Source: Acetobacter sp.
GTDB taxonomy: Bacteria; Pseudomonadota; Alphaproteobacteria; Acetobacterales; Acetobacteraceae
Reading direction: 5' to 3'
DNA length: 43,591 bases
Assembly (NCBI GenBank): GCA_017474285.1
Contig: JAFVHT010000046.1
Span: 1 to 43,591 of the forward strand
The notes below the pieces were generated by a model. It searched no databases. It was not told the origin of the DNA and saw only the letters and a program-made list of their open reading frames with translations. Shown piece by piece: positions 18,463-26,386 of this stretch; the stretch's first letter is position 1, and each line of letters starts with the position of its first letter. The position numbers and the translations under genes are program-made.

Positions 18463-18793
18463 TCTACGATAAAGACAATAAGCAGAGCATAGAAACTTTT
18501 ACCAAAATATAATGTTTGTGGCAAAATGACAATAAACGATAACACAAACTTTTTTACATCTTAATTTTTATATCCAGTTTCTTAAAGACTTATCTTGTAT
18601 TTCCTGTTTTCAAGATTGGTCAACGTTATTAGTCAATGTCACTGAAGCATGTTGAGCAATAAAGATAATAAATTCTCTTTTCTACCTTAGGCTCTATTTG
18701 GTATCAGTCTTTAATTGAAACCTTGTAAAACGATACAAGTGTACATCATTATCTCATTCATGATTTTGTGATGAAATTCAGGATTATAGCACT
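18463..18793. promoter_or_regulatory. Divergent intergenic region with a short inverted repeat
   Basis: These 331 bases hold no gene and separate a minus-strand membrane protein gene from a plus-strand ABC gene. A perfect inverted repeat, CTTGTA and TACAAG with a 6-base spacer, lies at 18722-18739, about 55 bases before the ABC start codon. It could be an operator, but this is unsupported beyond symmetry. Confidence 0.3.
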
Positions 18794-19915
18794 ATGTGTG
18801 CTTTGTATAGTTCGTCTGTTAGCTTAGCTCTTGATGATTTGGTATTCCAGCCTAGAACACCACCGCTTACTTTTAATATGCGTAAAGGTGAGTGTTTAGC
18901 TCTATTGGGAATCGGGTCTTATCAACACGATATTCTTCGCCTTACAGAAACACTTATTGGGCGTCGCGCTTCTCTTAGTGGTGCTATCTATGTTGATTGC
19001 ATTGATGTTACTTCTTATACATCTTCTTTACGGGGTATTGCTTCTGTGGGGCCACAAGCACCGTTATTTCCGCATTTGAGTGTTTTTGAAAATATTCTTT
19101 TTCCATTACAAGCTTCTGGTCAATTTTCAACAACGAATATGCGCCGTTATGGTCATGAAGTGATAGCTTTAACAGGGCTTGACGCGTTGCGTGATACCAA
19201 AGTCAGCCAAATTTCCGGTCTTGACTATTTTCGTGCAGCCCTTGCTCGTGCGCTTGTGTGTAATCCTGCGATTCTTGTTTTATATCGTCCTTTTAATGGT
19301 TTGTTTTATCCAGAGAATGAACAGGCTATCAATATATTAGATCGATTACGCCATGCTCTTGGTCTTAATATTTTACTGCTGACTCGTAGGCGTAATGAAG
19401 CCTTTATGCTCGCAGATAGAATAGGAATTATGGAAAATGGCACTTTAATCCAATTAAATACAGCGCCTGTTCTTCTTGAACGTCCTGCTAGTCGTAGTGT
19501 TGCTATCACGATGAGCAATGCGAATGTTCTTACAGGAAAAGTTATTGAAATGGGTGAGGACACGGTACGTCTTCGTTTACCGACCGGTGAAACAGTAGAA
19601 GCCATGTATACGCCTGCTCTTATGGAAAATGATCTCGCAACGATTTGTATTCCACCAGACAAAATTTCGCTTTTATTTCTAAAACAACCACCTTCTGACC
19701 CTCTTGAGGAGGGAGATATTCTTTGTTCTCTTGTCTCTTCACATCATCTTGGTCATACGATTATGATCCGTTTACGCTTATCAGATAGGACAGAGGTGCT
19801 TGTACAACGTCCTCCGATTCATACGCGTAGTGAATTGAAACCAAACCGGCAAGTTCTGTTGGCATGGCAAGCGCGTAATGCGATTGCTTTTCCTATGGAT
19901 CAAAATAACACTTAA
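18794..19915 (+). CDS. Degenerate ABC-transporter ATPase (PotA/FbpC-like) lacking catalytic motifs
   Basis: The 373-residue protein has the architecture of a spermidine/iron-type importer ATPase: a nucleotide-binding domain to about residue 235, then a TOBE-like beta domain. Nearly every catalytic element is changed. The Walker A position reads LGIGSYQHDIL (from residue 38), with His45 where the lysine should be. The signature reads ISGLDYFRAALARAL. Walker B reads ILVLYRPFNGL, with Tyr164-Arg165 replacing Asp-Glu. The switch His is Arg198. The Q-loop Gln88 is kept. ATP hydrolysis seems impossible by the usual mechanism, yet the frame is full length without stops. Binding-protein and permease genes follow. 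It may be a decaying importer or a pseudo-ATPase with a structural role. Confidence 0.8.
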   Translation: MCALYSSSVSLALDDLVFQPRTPPLTFNMRKGECLALLGIGSYQHDILRLTETLIGRRASLSGAIYVDCIDVTSYTSSLRGIASVGPQAPLFPHLSVFENILFPLQASGQFSTTNMRRYGHEVIALTGLDALRDTKVSQISGLDYFRAALARALVCNPAILVLYRPFNGLFYPENEQAINILDRLRHALGLNILLLTRRRNEAFMLADRIGIMENGTLIQLNTAPVLLERPASRSVAITMSNANVLTGKVIEMGEDTVRLRLPTGETVEAMYTPALMENDLATICIPPDKISLLFLKQPPSDPLEEGDILCSLVSSHHLGHTIMIRLRLSDRTEVLVQRPPIHTRSELKPNRQVLLAWQARNAIAFPMDQNNT

Positions 19916-20082
19916 GCGTGCACACAATAGCTTTCAAAAGTCCACAAAAAGTATTTCATAATAATACGCTTTTATTGTGTAATTATTATGTGCTTTCTGG
20001 TGTTTCTATGTGTTGCCTTTTTCTCTATTTGCTCATAAAAGACTCTATTAAAATAAAAGTTCCTGTTTACCATACGTAACTT

Positions 20083-21126
20083 ATGACCTCTGTCCAACGA
20101 TCACGCCGATTTATACTTCTTGCAGGGCTTAGCTCTCTTTTATGGGCGATTCCTGCTTCTCACGTACAAGCCTTTTCTAGGCATCATGCGACTTATCGTC
20201 TTGTCGTGCTTAGTTTTGCAGGGCGTATTGCTCAAATTCAAAGAGAAACTCTTTTTACTCCTTATACACGTTTAACACATCATCCAATTACCATACGCGC
20301 TTGGGAGGGTAGCCTAGATGCTCTTCGGCAGCAAGAATCGCGTCGTTATAGTTCTATTGCAGCCTGTATGCTTGAAACAAGTAGTTTACATATAGCTTGT
20401 TCATCTGGTTTACTCGTGCCGCCATCAGCCTCTTATGAGGCAAAACCGCCTATTTCTATTGATTACGCAATCACGTGGAATCGTAGTCAACTGAACACAC
20501 CTCATGATTGGGTTCCTGATTGGGCAGATTTTTGGAATATTGCTTATTATCCTGGTCGTCGTAGCCTACGGAAAGACCCTAGGATGACTTTAGAGGCAGC
20601 CTTTTTAGCGGATGGTGTCTCGCCAGACAGGCTTTATCGTGTGCTTGCAACAACCGAAGGTGTCAATCGTGCCTTTGAAAAACTTGATCAAATCCGCCCT
20701 TACATTACATGGTGGTCAACACCAGAAGAGGCACGGCGTATTTTAACCTCTAATAGTGTATTGATGGGGCTTGTTCCTGTTGGTGAAATGCCTGTTGATG
20801 ACGTGGTTTCCCATGAAAGACGTCATCAATATTTTGCTTTAAGTAAATATAAACGTTTTCGTAATCATTATTCATGGGGAACACCACGTCATTTTTGGAA
20901 ACGTCATCTTACGTTAAACCTTGTAACATGGCTTAACCAACCCGCCCAAAGACAAGCCTTTGCTAATGCATGGCAAATTTTGGAGCAAAATTTAGAGAAG
21001 AATTTCCTACCTTCTACAACGTCTCATACTATGACAGCTCAACCTCTTATCATCAATGATATGTTTTGGAGTACAACGCTCCCAACAATAGCGCCACGTT
21101 TCTACCATTGGGCGAATCTGTCATGA
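20083..21126 (+). CDS. Periplasmic binding protein, spermidine/putrescine (PotD) type
   Basis: This 347-residue exported protein has a signal peptide of about 30 residues (RRFILLAGLSSLLWAIPAS, then HVQA). The lobe segments resemble polyamine/iron-type solute-binding proteins. Notably DFWNIAYYPGRRSLRKDPR and LEAAFLADGVSPDRLYRVL match the PotD pattern, as does YITWWSTPEEARRIL. The C-terminal third departs from the family. The ligand cannot be read from the sequence. The start is ATG 20083, with 167 bases after the ATPase gene. The stop overlaps the permease ATG by 4 bases (ATGA), so the two are cotranslated. Confidence 0.78.
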   Translation: MTSVQRSRRFILLAGLSSLLWAIPASHVQAFSRHHATYRLVVLSFAGRIAQIQRETLFTPYTRLTHHPITIRAWEGSLDALRQQESRRYSSIAACMLETSSLHIACSSGLLVPPSASYEAKPPISIDYAITWNRSQLNTPHDWVPDWADFWNIAYYPGRRSLRKDPRMTLEAAFLADGVSPDRLYRVLATTEGVNRAFEKLDQIRPYITWWSTPEEARRILTSNSVLMGLVPVGEMPVDDVVSHERRHQYFALSKYKRFRNHYSWGTPRHFWKRHLTLNLVTWLNQPAQRQAFANAWQILEQNLEKNFLPSTTSHTMTAQPLIINDMFWSTTLPTIAPRFYHWANLS

Positions 21127-21542
21127 TTGCGCTTTTTCCTTCTCCTGAACCGTATACGCCTGTTCTTTATACCCTTGTTGTTGGGCTTTGTGGTGCAGGT
21201 TTAATTATTTTTTTATCATTTTTAATGGTTCTTACTTGCCTCGGAGATGTCCTTTATACCTGTTGCCTCTTATTTCTTTTACCGTCAACAGCGCTTGCAC
21301 TGGTTACGCCTATGCTTTGGCAAGGGGTAGCAACGCCTTTTTTGCAAGTTCTTTTCTTATTTCCTCTTATCGCTTTTCCTCTGTCAGTGTCTTTACGCGA
21401 CATTCCCGCAAGTTGGACTGCAACAGCAAAGGAATTGGGGGCAAACCGCTACCAACAAATACGCCTGCTGTGGTGGCCGTTGTTGAAACGCCCTGCTACT
21501 ATTAGTTTATGCGTGGCATTTCTTTGCGGTGTTTTACGTTAA
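21123..21542 (+). CDS. Truncated ABC permease (PotB/PotC-like)
   Basis: This is a 139-residue membrane protein with about four hydrophobic segments. It carries the permease EAA loop (TAKELGANRYQQIRLLWWPL), which docks on the ATPase. Normal permeases of this group have about 270-290 residues and six helices. Here most of the N-terminal half is lost, and the protein ends within the first helix after the EAA loop. ATG 21123 overlaps the binding-protein stop. With a motif-less ATPase upstream, the whole three-gene system looks unable to import by the standard mechanism. Confidence 0.7.
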   Translation: MIALFPSPEPYTPVLYTLVVGLCGAGLIIFLSFLMVLTCLGDVLYTCCLLFLLPSTALALVTPMLWQGVATPFLQVLFLFPLIAFPLSVSLRDIPASWTATAKELGANRYQQIRLLWWPLLKRPATISLCVAFLCGVLR

Positions 21543-21590
21543 TCTCCCTGATAGAACTAAAATATAAAACTAAAATATTTTGAGTAAAAC

Positions 21591-22061
21591 ATGGCTAAAA
21601 TGCCCATTTCACGCCCTTATTGGGAAACGACGCCTTTACAAGAGATGACTCTCGAACAATGGGAGGCTCTTTGTGATCAATGTGGGCGGTGTTGTTTACA
21701 CAAGCTCCGTGACGATGAAACAGACGAAGTTTATTACACCTCTGTGGCGTGCCGTTTATTAGATGTTCAAACGTGCCAATGCACCGATTATGCGCATCGT
21801 TTACGCCGTGTGCGTGATTGCGTAACTCTGACTGCGGACATGATTTCCAAACTTGATTGGTTGCCTCCTGATTGCGCTTATCGGCGACTTTCAGAAGGGC
21901 GATCTTTGCCCTCATGGCACCCCTTAATAACCAACACCCCACAAAGTGTTATGAATGCTGGGGCTTCTGTGGCTGGTCGCTGTGTAAGTGAACGCCAAGC
22001 AGGCGCTTTAGAAGACTATATTGTCACATGGCCTCAAGAATCCGCGAAACCCTGTCCGTAG
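21591..22061 (+). CDS. YcgN/UPF0260-family cysteine-cluster protein
   Basis: This 156-residue cytosolic protein carries the cysteine pattern of the YcgN (UPF0260) family. Near the N-terminus is LCDQCGRCCLHKL, then VACRLLD and TCQCTDYAHR, then VRDCVTL and LPPDCAYRRL. The clustered cysteines probably bind zinc or an Fe-S cluster. WHPLITNTPQSV is also typical. Function in the cell is unknown. The start is ATG 21591, 48 bases after the truncated permease. Confidence 0.88.
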   Translation: MAKMPISRPYWETTPLQEMTLEQWEALCDQCGRCCLHKLRDDETDEVYYTSVACRLLDVQTCQCTDYAHRLRRVRDCVTLTADMISKLDWLPPDCAYRRLSEGRSLPSWHPLITNTPQSVMNAGASVAGRCVSERQAGALEDYIVTWPQESAKPCP

Positions 22062-22199
22062 AACCTTGATAGCGTTAAAATAGCGTTAAAAATCCTTTTC
22101 TTAAGAAATTTTTGATTTACTCTTTCCTAGAGTGAAAAACTATGTTAGAGATAGTTGTCGTTAGGTGTTGTTCTAAGAGACACCGCCTGACTTAAGTGT

Positions 22200-22285
22200 G
22201 CGAGCTTGGCGGAATGGTAGACGCAGGAGACTTAAAATCTCCAGCCTGTATGGGCGTGTGGGTTCAAGTCCCGCAGTTCGCACCA
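22200..22285 (+). tRNA. tRNA-Leu (anticodon TAA)
   Basis: The acceptor arms gcgagct and agttcgc pair over 7 bases with one G-U. The anticodon loop reads CTTAAAA (anticodon TAA), a long variable arm is present as expected for leucine, and the T arm contains GGTTCAAGTCC. The 3' CCA is encoded (22283-22285). Total length is 86 bases. Confidence 0.96.
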
Positions 22286-22486
22286 TTTTGGTTTTTCTTT
22301 AGTTTTTAATTTAGTTTTAATCTTTTAGGATGTTTGATTTTTAAAGCATTTGTTAAGATTCTTGAAACGCGTGAGATGATTCAGAATAAATTGTAATTTA
22401 TTCTTGGTTCTTGATATTCTTTCAATATACATTTTTTATAGAGTTGTTAGCTTTTACTTTAGATTCTGAATCAAAGGTTTTTGATA

Positions 22487-22983
22487 ATGCATCTTAAAGC
22501 TCTTGTTACTACTGTTGAGAAACTCCTTAAAATTGCAAAAATAGTTCTTGATGAGAGAGACAAAAAAGAACTAGTAGAATGCGCTCAAGCACTTCTAGAC
22601 ATGAACGAAGTTTTAGTGAGCGGCTCAGAGACCCTTGGTAGGGCCACCATAGGTTTATTAGACCAAATAGAAGACCTTCAAAACCGCATAGAATACCTTA
22701 AAAAAAGAACGAAGACCTTCAAAACCGCATAGAATACCTTAAAAAAGAGAACATAGCTTTAAAAGCCTCATTGGCTATTTGCTTTTTTATTTTTGTTGTA
22801 TGGCATTTTGGTAGTATATGGCATTGGTTCACTTCTATTCTACTTAGTATATGGCATTTTGGTATATCGCATTATTATTGGTTCGCCGCTCTCCTAATTG
22901 GGGTAGTCTTGTGTTTATGGTTACTATTATGGTTACTAAATAAGCTTTATTGGTATATTAAGTATAAGTATAGATGGGATTAG
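22487..22983 (+). pseudogene. Coiled-coil/two-helix membrane protein gene split by a 41-bp tandem duplication
   Basis: The first part (22487-22732) encodes a helical coiled coil, and the second (to 22983) a Trp-rich protein with two membrane helices. Unit 22670-22710 is repeated almost exactly from 22711. Because 41 is not a multiple of three, the frame shifts and ends at 22732. Removing one copy joins the two parts into a single protein of about 150 residues: a coiled coil, then helices containing WHFGSIWHWF and SIWHFGISHYYWF. I do not recognise the family. The near identity of the two copies suggests a recent event that could revert. Confidence 0.65.
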
Positions 22984-23025
22984 TTTTTTAACGCAAAAAG
23001 TTAAGTGATATTCCCTTAAACAGTT

Positions 23026-23065
23026 AAAAAGAGATACAAAGAGTGTTTTTGTATCTCTTTTATTG
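23026..23065 (+). terminator. Rho-independent terminator before clpB
   Basis: AAAAGAGATAC pairs with GTATCTCTTTT around a loop, and a T-rich tract (ATTGTTTTT) follows. It lies about 45 bases after the coiled-coil/membrane gene and separates it from clpB. Confidence 0.75.
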
Positions 23066-23074
23066 TTTTTCCTT

Positions 23075-23126
23075 CTTGATTATTCTTTTCTCGCTTCCCA
23101 TGTCTTAAATATCGTGGAAACGATAT
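23075..23126 (+). promoter_or_regulatory. Likely heat-shock (sigma-32) promoter and leader hairpin of clpB
   Basis: CTTGATT at 23075-23081 and CCCATGT at 23097-23103 match the CTTGAA / CCCCAT-type heat-shock promoter with suitable spacing. Just downstream, ATATCGT and ACGATAT (23109-23126) form a perfect 7-bp inverted repeat around GGAA, at or just after the expected transcription start. It could be an operator or a 5'-end stabilising hairpin. A sigma-32 promoter before clpB is expected from its biology. Confidence 0.6.
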
Positions 23127-23201
23127 CACGCCTTTATTGCCTCTTAATGGGATAAAGAGAGGGTTTTCGTCGCCTCACTGAAAGGGACAAGAGAGTAGAT
23201 C

Positions 23202-25805
23202 ATGAATCTTGACAAATTTACAGAACGTTCACGCGGGTTTCTTCAAGCTGCACATACTATTGCTTTACGTGATTTTAACCAGAAGTGCACTCCTGAGCAT
23301 TTGCTTAAAGCAATGCTGGATGACCAAGAGGGAGCTGCTTCAACCCTGATTCGTACAGCAGGAGGTCATCCAGAAGCGATTAAAGAGAAAACAGAACAGG
23401 CTTTAGCAAAACTGCCAAAAGTGCAGGGTTCAGGGGCAGGGATGCCTGCAGCAAGTCCTGAACTTATCCGTATTCTTGATACGGTTGAGCAAACGGCTCA
23501 ACAGGCAGGGGATAGTTTTGTTGCACAAGATAGACTTCTTTCAGCTATCGCGGCATCGCCGACTCCGGCTGGGCAAGCCTTAAAAAGTCATGGTGCTTCT
23601 TCAGAAGCCCTTGATAAGGCGATTATGGCTATTCGCAAAGGCCGTACCGTAACAAGCGAAAATGCGGAAGCCAATTTTGATGCACTTAAAAAATACACGC
23701 GTAACATCACTGAGATTGCGCAACAAGGAAAATTAGATCCTGTCATTGGTCGTGATGAGGAAATACGTCGTGCTATTCAGGTTTTGGCGCGTCGTAGTAA
23801 AAATAATACTGTTTTGATTGGGGAACCCGGTGTTGGTAAAACTGCGATTGTTGAGGGGTTAGCACAACGCATTGTGAATGGTGATGTGCCCGAAGCTTTA
23901 CGCAACAAAAAATTACTTTCTCTTGATATGGGATCTCTCGTTGCGGGAGCGAAGTATAGGGGTGATTTTGAAGAGCGGCTTAAAGCAGTTTTGAAAGAAA
24001 TTGAAACAGCAGAAGGGGAAATTGTTCTCTTTATTGACGAAATACATACTTTAGTTGGGGCGGGGCGGTCAGATGGGGCTATGGATGCTTCTAACCTCAT
24101 TAAGCCTGAATTGGCACGGGGAACTCTGCATTGTATCGGTGCGACAACGTTAGACGAATACCGCAAATATATTGAAAAAGACGCAGCTCTTGCCCGTCGT
24201 TTTCAGTCTATTTTTGTTGGTGAGCCGACAGTTGCTGATACGATTTCTATTTTACGTGGCATTAAAGAGAAATACGAACTCCACCATGGTATACGTATTG
24301 CCGATAGTGCCATTGTTGCAGCGGCAACGCTTTCTAACCGCTACATTACAGATCGATTCTTGCCCGATAAAGCCATTGATCTTATGGACGAAGCGGCGAG
24401 TCGTTTACGGATGCAAATTGACAGCAAGCCTGAAAAACTTGATGAACTTGATCGTCGCATTATCCAACTCAAAATAGAGCGCGAGGCGCTCCGTAAGGAA
24501 AATGATACGGCAAGCCAAGAAAGACTCGTTGTGATAGACACAGAGCTTGCAGAGTTAGAGGAAAAATCCAACGCTATTACAGCAGCGTGGCATAATGAAA
24601 AAAAGCGCGTCAATGCGGCACAAAAACTTCAAGAACAGCTTGATCAAGCCCGATCCGATAAAATCATTGCCCAGCGTCATGGCGATCTAACACGTGTTGC
24701 CGAACTCACTTATAGTGTTATACCTGAACTAGAGTCTCAAATTGCACATATTCACGATGCCGAAGAGGGGGAAAGTAAAGTTCTTGTCTCTGAAGCTGTT
24801 ACAGATGAGAATATTGCCGCTGTTGTTTCTCGCTGGACGGGTGTTCCTATTGATCGCATGCTTGAAGGGGAACGTGCGAAACTTTTACGTATGGAAGATG
24901 AATTGCGTAAATCAGTTGTTGGTCAAGAACCAGCTCTTAAAGCTGTTGCTAACGCAGTCAGACGTGCGCGCGCTGGCTTGCAAGATCCTCATCGTCCTAT
25001 AGGTTCTTTTTTATTTCTTGGACCGACAGGTGTTGGGAAAACGGAGCTTACAAAAGCCCTTGCACGCTTTCTCTTTGATGATGATAAGGCATTATTGCGC
25101 ATAGATATGAGCGAGTTTATGGAAAAACACGCTGTTGCACGGCTTATTGGTGCCCCTCCGGGTTATATTGGCTATGAGGAAGGCGGTGTCCTCACCGAAG
25201 CTGTGAGACGTAGACCCTACGAAGTGATTTTGTTTGATGAGGTCGAAAAAGCCCATGAAGATGTTTTTAATATCCTTCTTCAAGTGCTTGATGATGGTCG
25301 TTTAACAGACGGACAAGGGAGAACGGTTGATTTCCGTAACACGCTGATTATTCTTACAAGTAATCTTGGTTCTGAATATTTAGCGAATCAGTCTGATGGC
25401 GAAACAACAGAATCCGTCAAAACAGAAGTCATGCGCATTGTCCGTGAGCATTTTCGCCCTGAATTTCTGAATCGTTTAGATGAAATTATTCTGTTTTCGC
25501 GTTTACAGAAAAAGGATATGACGAATATTGTTGATATATAAATCGCTCGTTTGCGTAAACTCTTGGAAGATCGCAAAATCTCTCTTCAGCTTGATACCCA
25601 TGCTCAAGAATGGCTCGCGCATAAAGGGTATGATCCTGTCTATGGTGCGCGTCCTCTGAAACGTGTTATTCAGCAGAATTTACAAAACCCTCTTGCGCAA
25701 CTTCTCCTTGAAGGGGCTATTCACGATGGGGAAAAAGTGGATATTTCCGCACAAGGTGATCATTTATTGATCAACGGCAAATCAAACAAGAGCGAAGAGT
25801 TCTAA
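23202..25805 (+). pseudogene. clpB: ATP-dependent disaggregase ClpB with in-frame ochre codon
   Basis: ClpB is the hexameric Hsp100 that, with DnaK, rescues aggregated proteins. The whole frame would encode 867 residues, normal for ClpB. It has the N domain (1-145), NBD1 with GEPGVGKTA at 207-215 and [12 protein letters not shown], and the coiled-coil M domain. NBD2 follows, with GPTGVGKTE near 607-615, GYIGYEEGG and [10 protein letters not shown]. At codon 780 (25539-25541) there is TAA where the family has CAA (Gln in the VDIQ-ARL context). The downstream frame to 25805 is intact and well conserved (GYDPVYGARPLKR). The truncated product would lack the NBD2 small domain, needed for hexamer assembly. 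A TTG at 25551 could start a separate C-terminal fragment. The stop may be a real mutation, readthrough, or a base error. Confidence 0.9.
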
Positions 25806-25857
25806 CGGTAAAAGCTCTCTTTATCTGTTTAACGTAATAGATTATTGAAGCTATTGT

Positions 25858-25900
25858 AAGTTCCATTTCTACCACTATAGAAATGGAACTTATAGTTTTT
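25858..25900 (+). terminator. Rho-independent terminator after clpB
   Basis: A perfect 14-bp stem (AAGTTCCATTTCTA with TAGAAATGGAACTT) around a 6-base loop is followed by ATAGTTTTTAT. It lies 53 bases after the clpB stop. Confidence 0.85.
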
Positions 25901-25989
25901 ATAGCGCGAAAATTAAGTAAGTTTTCTCACACTTAGAACAAAAATGCTTAAAGATGTTAAAAAAACACAAGAACAGAGGTTAGAGTGGG

Positions 25990-26022
25990 CAAAAAGAAAA
26001 GGGCTAAAGCCCTTTTTTCTTT
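25990..26022 (-). terminator. Terminator of hfq, able to act on both strands
   Basis: AAAAGGGCT and AGCCCTTTT (25997-26005 and 26008-26016) form a 9-bp stem. T-rich tracts follow on either strand. It lies just past the hfq stop on the minus strand. Confidence 0.75.
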
Positions 26023-26030
26023 TGTATTCT

Positions 26031-26288
26031 TTATTTCTTATCAGAAGCTGCTGTTGTCAAAGCCATGTCAGAAAGATTAATCGAAACACTTGGCATAACG
26101 GTGCTAATAGCATGTTTATAGACAAGTTGTGTCTGATCATCTCGACGTAAAAGAATAACTTGATCGTCAAAATATGTAATAAATCCTTGCAGTTTAATAC
26201 CGTTTACCAAAAAGATGGTCACGACGGAATGTGACCGACAAACTTGGATAAGAAAGGCATTTTGTATGCTGGTTTTGTGATTTTCCAT
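26031..26288 (-). CDS. hfq: RNA chaperone Hfq
   Basis: This 85-residue Sm-like protein forms a hexameric ring and helps small RNAs pair with mRNAs. The Sm1 region (VTIFLVNGIKLQGFITYFDD) and Sm2 region (LVYKHAISTVMP) are clear. The core sequence QNAFLIQ near the N-terminus is typical, while the residues normally FLN vary. A short polar C-terminal tail follows. The start is ATG 26288 with AAGG about 10 bases upstream. It lies downstream of ntrX on the same strand, as in related alphaproteobacteria. Confidence 0.96.
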   Translation of the reverse strand: MENHKTSIQNAFLIQVCRSHSVVTIFLVNGIKLQGFITYFDDQVILLRRDDQTQLVYKHAISTVMPSVSINLSDMALTTAASDKK

Positions 26289-26386
26289 AACATCAAACCT
26301 TATGAGTGATTCATTCTTTTTACTCTTATTGGGTTTATAAAAAGCTATCTACGAAATAGCATATTTTAGAGTTACTCTCAAACATT

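Noticed and set aside
25944..26150. A 68-codon plus-strand ORF between clpB and hfq
   Set aside because: It runs through the terminator of hfq and antisense to hfq itself, with no family-like sequence.
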